Assembly (NCBI GenBank): GCA_034675505.1
Contig: JAUCDD010000032.1
Span: forward strand, 1-64,000
DNA length: 64,000 nt
Direction: 5' to 3'
Origin: Melaminivora sp034675505
GTDB lineage: Bacteria > Pseudomonadota > Gammaproteobacteria > Burkholderiales > Burkholderiaceae_C
Below the pieces are notes generated by a model, which was given only the letters and a program-made list of their open reading frames with translations, was not told where the DNA came from and made no database searches. This document shows, piece after piece, positions 27,784-35,755 of the stretch. The number at the start of each line of letters is the position of its first letter. The first letter of the stretch is position 1. A program made the position numbers and the translations under genes.

Positions 27784-29136
27784 ATGTCCGTGACCGAACT
27801 GCCCCCTGATGCCGCCGGCCTGCAAGGCCAGGCCGAGGACAACTCCCACTACCTGCGCGCCGTCACCGACATGGCCGAGCGCTGCCAGGTGACGACCCAG
27901 GAAGCCCTGTTCACCGACCGCGGCGTCAAGCTGCTGGACAAGGGCGTGCGGGTGGACAGCAGCCTGTACGACCGCCTGGCACGCCACAAGCTGCGCGGCG
28001 CCATCGACGAGCAGCTGGCGGTGCAGGACATGGTGACCGTGCCGGCCCTGGCGCAACTGGCTGCCAGCCAGTGCGAGCAGGACACGCTGGCCTACCTGTT
28101 GGTGCATGCCCTGGGCGACATGACCGCCGAGCGGCTGCTGGCGCCGGTGCGCGCGCTGACACTGCCGCACGCGCTGGCGTTCAGGCTGACGGTGATGCGC
28201 GAGCAATACCCGGAGCAGTTCCAGCACAGCGTGCGCATGATGCTGGTGAGCCTCTACCTGGGCGTGAGAAGCGGCATGGGCGAGCGCGAATGCGTGCACC
28301 TGGCTGCCGCCGCGCTGCTGCACGACATCGGCGTGCTGCACATGAACCCGATCTGGCGCGATCCGGGCCAGCGCGTCAGCGGCGCCGGGCGCAAGGAGCT
28401 GCTGGTGCACCCGGTGACGGCGGCGCTGGTCATCCAGACGCAAAACGTCTACCCGCGCAGCGTGGCGCAGGCGGTGCTTGAGCACCACGAGCGCATGGAC
28501 GGCAGCGGCTACCCGCGCGGCCTTGGCGGCGCCCAGATCTCGCCCATGGGCCAGGTGCTGCTGCTGGCCGAAGTCGCTTCGGCCTTCTTCGAGAAATATG
28601 CCAATGAATCGGCTGCGCAGCGCCTGTCGCTGATGCTGCGCATGAACCATCGCAGGTTTCCCGCCGCGCTGGCGGCGCATCTGCTGCCGGCGCTCAGCAT
28701 CCGCGCCGTGCAGGGTGCGCTGCAGGCCACGCCGGAGCAGGTGCGTGCGTTGATCGAGCTGCTGTCGCACGCCTTCGCCGACTGGGATGGGCGCTGCACC
28801 GCGCTGCCGTCCGAATCCTTCGCGCCCATGGGCGGGCGGGCCTGCGCCCTCATCACCCAGCGCCTGGTGACGCTGCAGAAAACGCTGTTCGAGGCCGGCT
28901 CGCATCCGCAGCAGCAGGCCGAGGCGCTGGCCTGCCTGGAGGATGACGCGCAAGGCCTGGCCGAGCTGGCGCTGCTCGGGCGCGAGGCCGTGTGGCAGCT
29001 GCAAAGTATTGCCGACGGTGTCTTCGCCCGCTGGCCGCGACTGCATGGCAGCACCGACGCCGGCGACCAGGCTGCCGTCCAGTGGAGCGAGGCGTTGTCC
29101 ATGCGCATCGCGCAGGCCCTCGCCGCACCCGCCTAG
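27784..29136 (+). CDS. HD-GYP domain protein, probable c-di-GMP phosphodiesterase
   Basis: 450 residues, cytosolic. The HD-GYP domain covers about residues 145-290 with LLHDIG (HD pair), HPVTAALVIQ and HHERMDGSGYPRGL. These are the metal- and substrate-binding motifs of c-di-GMP hydrolases. The N-terminal 140 residues carry a helical region of unknown type and the C-terminal 150 are also helical; neither resembles a receiver. The ATG at 27784 begins MSVTELPPDAAG. It would lower c-di-GMP and thus favour motility over biofilm. No partner gene is adjacent. Confidence 0.87.
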   Translation: MSVTELPPDAAGLQGQAEDNSHYLRAVTDMAERCQVTTQEALFTDRGVKLLDKGVRVDSSLYDRLARHKLRGAIDEQLAVQDMVTVPALAQLAASQCEQDTLAYLLVHALGDMTAERLLAPVRALTLPHALAFRLTVMREQYPEQFQHSVRMMLVSLYLGVRSGMGERECVHLAAAALLHDIGVLHMNPIWRDPGQRVSGAGRKELLVHPVTAALVIQTQNVYPRSVAQAVLEHHERMDGSGYPRGLGGAQISPMGQVLLLAEVASAFFEKYANESAAQRLSLMLRMNHRRFPAALAAHLLPALSIRAVQGALQATPEQVRALIELLSHAFADWDGRCTALPSESFAPMGGRACALITQRLVTLQKTLFEAGSHPQQQAEALACLEDDAQGLAELALLGREAVWQLQSIADGVFARWPRLHGSTDAGDQAAVQWSEALSMRIAQALAAPA

Positions 29137-29153
29137 CGCGCGCCGCCGCTTGC

Positions 29154-29195
29154 GGCGGTCTGGATACTGTATATTTGCACAGTATTCAGACCGCC
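29154..29195. promoter_or_regulatory. LexA box inside a 42-bp near-perfect inverted repeat
   Basis: CTGTATATTTGCACAG (29167-29182) is an exact CTGT-N8-ACAG SOS box. It is the centre of a longer inverted repeat: GGCGGTCTGGATACTGT (29154-29170) against ACAGTATTCAGACCGCC (29179-29195), 16 of 17 pairs. The right arm ends at the base before the imuA ATG. It marks imuA-imuB-dnaE2 as DNA-damage induced. Confidence 0.88.
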
Positions 29196-29951
29196 ATGAC
29201 AGTGCCTTTGCCCTCCCTTCTTCCAGCGACCCCGCCCGGCCTGTGGCGGGGCGATGACTGGCTGGGCGCGCCGACTCCCGTGGTGGGAACCGGCCACGCC
29301 GCCCTCGACGCCGAGCTGCCCGGGGGCGGCTGGCCGCTGGGCGCGCTGTGCGAAGTGCTGCTGGCGCCCCTGGCGCGCAGCGAGTGGGCGCTGCTCCTGC
29401 CCGCCCTGGCCGCGCGGCTGGCGGGCGGGCAGGGTCGTGCCGTGCTGGTGGCGCCGCCGCTGGAGCCCTTTGCTCCGGCGCTGCAGGCGGCCCGGGTGCC
29501 GGTGCAGCGGCTGTGCTGCATCCATCCCGGCTCGGCCGTCGCTGCCGCCTGGGCCTGCGAGCAGGCGCTGCGTTGCCGCGACGTGCGCGCCGTGCTGGCC
29601 TGGCTGCCGCAGGCCGCCCCGGCCATGCTGCGCCGCCTGCAACTGGCGGCCGCGCAGCGCGAGCAATTGTTCTGGGTGTTCCGCCCGGTGCCGGCGCAGC
29701 CGGCGGCTTCGCCTGCGCCCCTGCGCCTGCAGCTCGAAAGCGCGCGCCAGGCGCTGCTGGTGCATGTGCTCAAGCGCCGCGGCCCGCCCCTGGAGCGGCC
29801 GGTGGCGCTGCCCGCCTGCAGCCCGGCCCTGGGTGCGGCGCTGGCTGCCCAGGCCGGGCGGCGCCGGCAGATGCAGGCGAACGCCGGCGCCGCGCCTGGC
29901 CTCCCGGGCCTGCCCCATGCACTGGCTGGCCTGGCTGCTGCCGCCCATTGA
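29196..29951 (+). CDS. imuA: ImuA, translesion-synthesis accessory (RecA/SulA-like)
   Basis: 251 residues related to ImuA/SulA-like RecA-fold proteins found in imuA-imuB-dnaE2 cassettes. The N-terminal part has WRGDDWLGAPTPVVGTGHAA and LDAELPGGGWPLGALCEVLL, the standard opening of this family. ImuA supports damage-induced mutagenesis, interacting with ImuB and DnaE2. The start at 29196 is fixed by the LexA palindrome ending at 29195; no Shine-Dalgarno is visible. The end overlaps imuB by 35 nt. Confidence 0.9.
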   Translation: MTVPLPSLLPATPPGLWRGDDWLGAPTPVVGTGHAALDAELPGGGWPLGALCEVLLAPLARSEWALLLPALAARLAGGQGRAVLVAPPLEPFAPALQAARVPVQRLCCIHPGSAVAAAWACEQALRCRDVRAVLAWLPQAAPAMLRRLQLAAAQREQLFWVFRPVPAQPAASPAPLRLQLESARQALLVHVLKRRGPPLERPVALPACSPALGAALAAQAGRRRQMQANAGAAPGLPGLPHALAGLAAAAH

Positions 29952-31254
29952 GCCGGCCCACGCCGGCGCCGCCGGGCCGGCTGCTGCCCGGGGCTGGTGG
30001 GCCCTGCGCTTCACTCCGCGCGTGGCGCTGCTGGAGGAGGCGCTGCTGCTGGAGATCTCCAGCACCGAGCGCCTGTGGGGCGGGCGGCAGGCGCTGCTGG
30101 CGCTGCTGCGCGCCGATGCGCCGGCGCACCAGGCGGCGCGGTTCTGGGCCGAAGGCGCCACGGCCGAACAGGCGCTGGCGCTGCTGCGCCTGCAGGGCGC
30201 CGCCCGCCCCATCCCCCGCCGCGTGCCGCACGAGCTGCCGCTGGACACGCTCAGCGCCCTGCGCCCGCACGCGCCGGCGCTGGCGCGCCTGGGCTGCCGC
30301 AGCTGGGGCGACGTGCGCGCACTGCCGCGCGCCGGCATGGCGCGGCGTTTTGGCGCCGACTGCCTGGCGGCGCTGGACCAGGCCTGGCAGGGCGCAGGCC
30401 CCGGCCTCCCCTGGCTGGCGCTGCCCGAGGTCTTTGCCCTCGAAGTCGAGTTGCCCGCGCTGGCCGATTGCGCCGCTGGATTGCTGTGGACCGGCCAGCG
30501 CCTGCTGGACGCCCTGCAGGGCTGGCTGCGCGCGCGCCAGCAGGGCGTGCTGGCGCTGGAGCTGGCCTGGCACCACGACCTGCGCCGCGTGGAAGGCCGG
30601 CCGCTGCCGGCCTGGCAGGGGCTGCAGCTGCGCACCGCCGAGCCGCTGCAGGACCCCGGCCATCTGCGCCGCCTGCTGGCCGAGCGCCTGGCGCAGCAGC
30701 CGCTGGCGGCGCCGGTGGACCGGCTGCTGCTGCGCAGCCTGCAGACCGCGCCCCTGGCCCGCACCAGCCGGGACCTGCTGGCGCCTGCGGCAGCGGCAGC
30801 AGCGCCGGACGAAGGCGGGGAGCCCTGGCACCAGCTGCTGGAGCGCCTGTCGGCGCGCCTGGGCGCCGACTGCCTGCGAACGCCTGCGCTGTACGCCGAC
30901 CACCGGCCCGAGCGCATGCAGCGCTGGCAGGCAGCCGATGCCGGCGCCGGCCCGCCGCCGCCCGCGCCCGCTGAGCCGGGGGGCGCCCGGCTGTGGCCGG
31001 CCTGGCTGGTGCGCCCGCCCCGGGCGCTGGCGCTGCGCGGCGACCGCCCCTGCCTGCAGGGCCAGCCGCTGGCGCTGCTGGCCGGCCCCGAGCGCGTCGA
31101 ATGCGGCTGGTGGGAGCCGCCCGGCGAGGCCGGCGGCGAACAGGGCCTGGCGCGGCGCGATTACTTCGTGGCGCACAACGCGGCCGCCGGCTGGGTCTGG
31201 ATCTTCCGCGACCGCGCCAGCGGGGGCTGGTTCCTGCAGGGGGTCTATGCATGA
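29917..31254 (+). CDS. imuB: ImuB, Y-family polymerase homologue of the mutasome
   Basis: 445 residues. A Y-family DNA polymerase relative thought to be inactive, acting as the beta-clamp-binding hub between DnaE2 and ImuA. The start MHWLAWLLPP and EEALLLEISSTERLWGG are typical. The N-terminal catalytic acidic residues of active Y-family enzymes are not apparent here. A Pro/Ala-rich segment precedes the C-terminal domain (DYFVAHN, WVWIFRDRASGGWFLQGVYA). It overlaps imuA by 35 nt and dnaE2 by 4 nt (ATGA), so the three are co-translated. Confidence 0.9.
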   Translation: MHWLAWLLPPIEPAHAGAAGPAAARGWWALRFTPRVALLEEALLLEISSTERLWGGRQALLALLRADAPAHQAARFWAEGATAEQALALLRLQGAARPIPRRVPHELPLDTLSALRPHAPALARLGCRSWGDVRALPRAGMARRFGADCLAALDQAWQGAGPGLPWLALPEVFALEVELPALADCAAGLLWTGQRLLDALQGWLRARQQGVLALELAWHHDLRRVEGRPLPAWQGLQLRTAEPLQDPGHLRRLLAERLAQQPLAAPVDRLLLRSLQTAPLARTSRDLLAPAAAAAAPDEGGEPWHQLLERLSARLGADCLRTPALYADHRPERMQRWQAADAGAGPPPPAPAEPGGARLWPAWLVRPPRALALRGDRPCLQGQPLALLAGPERVECGWWEPPGEAGGEQGLARRDYFVAHNAAAGWVWIFRDRASGGWFLQGVYA

Positions 31255-34200
31255 AGCCTGCCGCTGCGCTGCCCGACTATGCCGAGCTGCATGCCCTGAG
31301 CTGCTTTTCCTTCCAGCGCGGCGCCTCGCACCCGCAGCAGCTGGTCGAGCGCGCGCACGCGCTGGGGTACCGGGCGCTGGCGCTGACCGACGAATGCTCG
31401 GTGGCCGGCGTGGTGCGCGCCCACGGCGCCGCGCGGCAGCTGGGGCTGAAGCTGATCGTGGGCAGCGAGTTCCATTGGGGCGGCCTGCGCATCGTGGCCC
31501 TGGCGCGCGACCTGCAGGGCTGGGGCGACCTGTGCGAATTCATCACCGCCGCCCGCGCGCGCGGGCCGCGCAAGGGCGGCTACCGGGTGGACCAGGATGC
31601 GCCCTGGCAGCAGCTGCAGCGCGGCTGCGAGCTGATCCTGTCGCCCCGGCGCGAGAGCGGCGATGATGCTACCGATTTGGTAGCTATATGCCGTTTATTG
31701 GCGCCGGCAATCGCCGCTCTTGGCCAAAAATGCTGGCTGGGGGTCGAATTGCACCTGGCCACGGACGATGCGCTGTGGCTGCGCACGCTGGAGCAGGCCG
31801 GCGCGCAGCTGGGCCTGCCCCTGGTCGCCACGGGCGGCGTCCAGCTGGCGGCGCGCTCGGCCAAGCCGCTGCACGACGTGATGGCCGCCGTGCGCCTGGG
31901 CTGCAGCGTCGCTGAATGCGGCCACGCCCTGCAGGCGCATGCCGAGCGCCACCTGCGCGCGCGCAGCCAGCTCGCAGGCCTGTACCCGGCGCAGCTGCTG
32001 GCGGCCACCGTCGCCATTGCCGCGCGCTGCACCTTCGACCTGAAGGAAATCCGCTACCGCTACCCGCAGGAGACGGTGCTGCCCGGCATGGACGCCGCGC
32101 AAACCCTGGCCTGGCTGGCCTGGGAGGGCGCGCGCGCGCGCTACCCCGCCGGCGTGCCGCCAGCGGTGCGCGAGCGCATCGCGCACGAGCTGGCGCTGAT
32201 CGCGGAGTGCGGCTACGAGATGTACTTCCTCACGGTGCACGACATCGTGCGCTTTGCGCGCAGCCAGGGCATCCTGTGCCAGGGGCGCGGCTCGGCGGCC
32301 AACTCGGCCGTGTGCTTCGTGCTGGGCATCACGGCGGTCGATCCGGCGCAGTCGCAGCTGCTGTTCGAGCGCTTCATCAGCCGCGAGCGCGACGAGCCGC
32401 CAGACATCGACGTGGACTTCGAGCACGACCGGCGCGAGACCGTCATCCAGTACCTCTATGCCCGCTACGGGCGCGAGCGCGCGGCGCTGACCGCCGTGGT
32501 CATCAGCTACCGCACGCGCAGCGCGCTGCGCGACGTCGGCAAGGCCCTGGGCGTGGCGCCCCGGCTGATCGACGCCTTTGCGCGCGACCACCACTGGTTC
32601 GACGACCTGCTGGCCCCCGGCCACCTGCAGGCGCTGGCCGCCACGCTGGGCGAGCCCCTGGACGCGCACCAGGCAGCGCTGTGGCTGGAGCTGGCGCGCG
32701 CGCTGCGCGGCATGCCGCGCCACCTGAGCCAGCACGTGGGCGGCTTCGTGCTGACCCAGGACAAGCTCACCCGGCTGGTGCCGGTGGAGCCGGCGGCGAT
32801 GGACGCCCGCTCCATCATCCAGTGGGACAAGGACGACCTGGACGCCGTGGGCCTGCTCAAGGTGGATGTGCTGGCGCTGGGCATGCTCAGCGCGCTGCGC
32901 CGCTGCCTGCACGCCCGCGCCGCCCTGCGCGGGCCGGCCTGGGGCCTGGCCGACATCCCCCGGGAGGACGCCGCCACCTACGAGATGGCCTGCGCCGCCG
33001 ACACCGTGGGCGTGTTCCAGATCGAGAGCCGGGCGCAGATGGGCATGCTGCCGCGCCTGCAGCCACGCACCTTCTACGACCTGGTGGTGCAGGTCGCCAT
33101 CGTGCGCCCCGGGCCCATCCAGGGCGGCATGGTGCACCCCTACCTGCAGGCCCGGGCGCACCAGCGGGCGCGCGCGCGAGCCGGGCACGAGGGGGCCGAT
33201 CCGCTGGAATTTCCGCAGCTGGCCCACGTGCTGGCGCGCACGCTGGGCGTGCCCATCTTCCAGGAGCAGGTCATGCAGATCGCCATCGACGCGGCCGGCT
33301 TCAGCGCCGGCGATGCCGATGCGCTGCGCCGCTCGATGGCGGCGTGGCGGCGCAAGGGCGGGGTGCACCGCTTCGAGGAGCAGCTCAAGCGCGGGCTGCA
33401 CGAGCGCGGCTACCCGGCCGACTTTGCCGAGCGGCTGTTCCAGCAGATCCTGGGCTTTGGCGAATATGGCTTTCCCGAGAGCCACGCAGCCAGCTTTGCG
33501 CTGCTGGTCTATGCCAGCGCCTGGTTCAAGCGGCACGAGCCGGCGTGCTTCCTGGCTGCGCTGCTCAACTCCCAGCCCATGGGCTTTTACCCGCCCGCCC
33601 AGCTGGTGCAGGACGCGCGCCGCCACGGCGTGCGCGTGCTGCCCGTAGATGTGGCGGCCAGCGAGGTGGACAGCACGCTGGAAGGCCCCCTGCAGGCGCT
33701 GCCCGGCGTGGCCGAGCCCCAGCCCGCCGTGCGCCTGGGGCTGCGCCTGGTGGCGCAGCTGTCGCAGGCCGGCGCCGCGCGGCTGGTGCAGGCGCGGGCC
33801 CGGGGCGGGGCGTTTGCCGGCACCGAGGACCTGGCGCTGCGCGCCCAGCTGGCGCGCACCGACCTGCAGGCGCTGGCCGCTGCCGACGCGCTGCGCTGCC
33901 TGTCGGGCCACCGGCGCCAGCAGATGTGGGATGCGGCCGCGCAGCTGCCGGCCACCGAACTCCTGCGCCAGGCGCCACTGGGCGAGGCGCCGCTGGCGCT
34001 GCCCGCCGCGCCCGAGGGCGAGGACATCACCTTTGACTACGCCGCCACCGGCCTGACGCTGCGCCGCCATCCGCTGGCGCTGCTGCGCGAGCGCCTGGCG
34101 CGCCTGCGCGTGCGCACGGCGCTGCAGCTGCGCGAGACGCCGGACGGCCGGCAGGTGCGCGCCTGCGGCATCGTCACCGTGCGCCAGCGCCCGGGCTCGG

Positions 34201-34457
34201 CCGGCGGCACGATGTTCGTCACGCTGGAGGACGAGACCGGGCCGGTCAACGTGATCGTCTGGCCGGCGGTGCTGCAGCTGTGGCGCGAGCCGCTCCTGCG
34301 CGCGCGGCTGCTGGCGGTGCAGGGGCGCTGGCAGCGCCACGACGAGGCGGACTCGGGCACGCCGGTGTGCAACCTGGTGGCCACGCGCATGCATGACTGC
34401 ACGCCGCTGCTGGGCCGGCTGGCGCAGGCGCTGGACGCCAGCCGGGACTTTCATTGA
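31251..34457 (+). CDS. dnaE2: Error-prone DNA polymerase DnaE2 (ImuC)
   Basis: 1068-residue C-family polymerase performing damage-induced translesion synthesis. An N-terminal PHP domain (YAELHALSCFSFQRGASHPQ onward) is followed by the polymerase core with catalytic aspartates in PPDIDVDF (385-390) and VRPGPIQGGMVHPYL. An OB-fold at the C-terminus holds ACGIVTVRQRPGSAGGTMFV. An oddity: about codons 140-161 (DDATDLVAICRLLAPAIAAL) are written by a copy of the interspersed repeat normally found between genes, in frame. Last gene of the SOS cassette; it ends 22 nt from the convergent Sel1 gene. Confidence 0.95.
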   Translation: MKPAAALPDYAELHALSCFSFQRGASHPQQLVERAHALGYRALALTDECSVAGVVRAHGAARQLGLKLIVGSEFHWGGLRIVALARDLQGWGDLCEFITAARARGPRKGGYRVDQDAPWQQLQRGCELILSPRRESGDDATDLVAICRLLAPAIAALGQKCWLGVELHLATDDALWLRTLEQAGAQLGLPLVATGGVQLAARSAKPLHDVMAAVRLGCSVAECGHALQAHAERHLRARSQLAGLYPAQLLAATVAIAARCTFDLKEIRYRYPQETVLPGMDAAQTLAWLAWEGARARYPAGVPPAVRERIAHELALIAECGYEMYFLTVHDIVRFARSQGILCQGRGSAANSAVCFVLGITAVDPAQSQLLFERFISRERDEPPDIDVDFEHDRRETVIQYLYARYGRERAALTAVVISYRTRSALRDVGKALGVAPRLIDAFARDHHWFDDLLAPGHLQALAATLGEPLDAHQAALWLELARALRGMPRHLSQHVGGFVLTQDKLTRLVPVEPAAMDARSIIQWDKDDLDAVGLLKVDVLALGMLSALRRCLHARAALRGPAWGLADIPREDAATYEMACAADTVGVFQIESRAQMGMLPRLQPRTFYDLVVQVAIVRPGPIQGGMVHPYLQARAHQRARARAGHEGADPLEFPQLAHVLARTLGVPIFQEQVMQIAIDAAGFSAGDADALRRSMAAWRRKGGVHRFEEQLKRGLHERGYPADFAERLFQQILGFGEYGFPESHAASFALLVYASAWFKRHEPACFLAALLNSQPMGFYPPAQLVQDARRHGVRVLPVDVAASEVDSTLEGPLQALPGVAEPQPAVRLGLRLVAQLSQAGAARLVQARARGGAFAGTEDLALRAQLARTDLQALAAADALRCLSGHRRQQMWDAAAQLPATELLRQAPLGEAPLALPAAPEGEDITFDYAATGLTLRRHPLALLRERLARLRVRTALQLRETPDGRQVRACGIVTVRQRPGSAGGTMFVTLEDETGPVNVIVWPAVLQLWREPLLRARLLAVQGRWQRHDEADSGTPVCNLVATRMHDCTPLLGRLAQALDASRDFH
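31667..31731 (+). repeat. Interspersed repeat copy C inside dnaE2
   Basis: GCTACCGATTTGGTAGCTAT, ATGCCGTTTATTGGCGCCGG, CAATCGCCGCTCTTGGCCAA. The middle is almost identical to copy B in the gcv operon. It is AT-rich against a GC-rich coding background yet keeps the reading frame, coding part of the PHP region. Confidence 0.65.
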
Positions 34458-34479
34458 GGGCGGCGCGCGCGCCTGCCCC

Positions 34480-35751
34480 TCACCCTCCGGGCGCGGGCAG
34501 CTGCCGGCGCCAGAAGCCGGGCAGGAGGTCGGCCAGCGGCGTCGGCTCGCGCTGCAGCTGGTGGGCAATGACCGCGCTGCCCAGGGTGGGCAGGGGCGAG
34601 TCCGCGTCCACCCGCGCGAGCTGCTGCATCCAGTAGATGTTCACGCCGCCCGAAGCGTCGGGGCGCGAATAGATCAGGCCCAGCATCTTGTGCGCCTGCA
34701 CGCTGCCGCGCTGCTCGGCCAGGCGGTAGAAGCGGATGGCTTCCGAGAAATTGGCCGGCACGCCCTCGCCGCGGTGGTACTTGCGCGCCTGGGCCAGCGC
34801 TGCTGCGGCATCGGCGCTCAAGGACAGGTCGGCAGGGCGGCCATCCCTGGCGCTGGCCCGCGCCTGCAGCTCGCGCAGGTTGAAGGCCGCCGCCGGCGAC
34901 TGCGCCGCGACCTGGCGAAAGAATGCCTCGGCCTGGTCCGTGCGGCCCTGGCCCACGGCGTCCATGCCCAGCTCGATCCGGGCCTGCAAGTCGCCCGCCG
35001 CCGCAGCCCGCTTCAGCAGTGGCAGGCTGGAGGGGGGCGGCTCCTGCGGGTCCATGCCCGGCCGCGCCACCTGCACCTGCGGCTGGCGCGAGGCCAGCAC
35101 CCAGGCCAGGAAATCCGCGCGCGCGCCGTGGCGCGGGCGCAAGAGGGCGATCTCGCGCTCGGCAGCCGCCGGGTTGGGCGGGCCTATGCAGCCATCGATG
35201 TGGCACCAGGCCAGGCCGGCATAGGCCCAGGGCTCGCGCCCGAAGCGGGCGGCCTGCTCGAACCAGCGCTGTGCCTGCGCCGTGTCGTGGCGCACGCCCG
35301 CGCCGTGCAGGTACACCAGGCCCAGCTGCCACGCCGCCTGCGCAGAGGCCGCCGTGCTGCCCACCGGCTGCGCCGCCTGTGCCATCTTCACCAGCCGCTG
35401 CAGCTCCCGCTCGATGGCCTGCCGGGGCACGTCCGGCGGCCGCAGCGCCTGGCTGCCCACGGCGGCTGCATCGATGGAAGGGGCGTCGTCGGCGGGGCGC
35501 CCTTGTATGGGTGCGGCCCCGGGGGGCGGGGCCTCGATGGTGGGCGTCTCGACGCTGCGCCGCTCCAGGCGTGCGGGGGCCGGCGGCGTCAGCTCCAGTT
35601 GCGCCACCACCAGCGCCCTGGGCCTGGCCCCGGTTGCCGTGAAGGGCAGGGCGAGCGCCAGTCCCGCCAGCAGCGCGGCGCCGGGGCGCAGCAGGCGCAG
35701 GCGCGGCAGGGCCGGCAGGACTGGGGATGGGCGGCGGGCGCTGCCGTGCAT
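34480..35751 (-). CDS. Sel1-repeat protein of the fibre operon
   Basis: 423 residues. An N-terminal hydrophobic stretch (about 24-40, GAALLAGLALALPF) suggests a signal or membrane anchor, followed by a Pro-rich linker. Sel1/TPR-like repeats are visible at about 138-172 (WQLGLVYLHGAGVRHDTAQA) and 330-375 (KYHRGEGVPANFSEAIRFYR), with a Leu/Ala-rich region between. Sel1 repeats are protein-binding scaffolds. The start at 35751 is 4 nt from the stop of the CsgG-like gene, so they are one operon. The frame is open to 35859, but that overlaps the upstream gene. Probably an accessory of secretion or assembly; that role is inferred from position only. Confidence 0.75.
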   Translation of the reverse strand: MHGSARRPSPVLPALPRLRLLRPGAALLAGLALALPFTATGARPRALVVAQLELTPPAPARLERRSVETPTIEAPPPGAAPIQGRPADDAPSIDAAAVGSQALRPPDVPRQAIERELQRLVKMAQAAQPVGSTAASAQAAWQLGLVYLHGAGVRHDTAQAQRWFEQAARFGREPWAYAGLAWCHIDGCIGPPNPAAAEREIALLRPRHGARADFLAWVLASRQPQVQVARPGMDPQEPPPSSLPLLKRAAAAGDLQARIELGMDAVGQGRTDQAEAFFRQVAAQSPAAAFNLRELQARASARDGRPADLSLSADAAAALAQARKYHRGEGVPANFSEAIRFYRLAEQRGSVQAHKMLGLIYSRPDASGGVNIYWMQQLARVDADSPLPTLGSAVIAHQLQREPTPLADLLPGFWRRQLPAPGG

Positions 35752-35755
35752 GGCG

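Noticed and set aside
29141..29156. GCC-rich hairpin after the HD-GYP gene as a terminator
   Set aside because: Short stem with a two-base loop and no T-tract; it overlaps the outer arm of the LexA palindrome.
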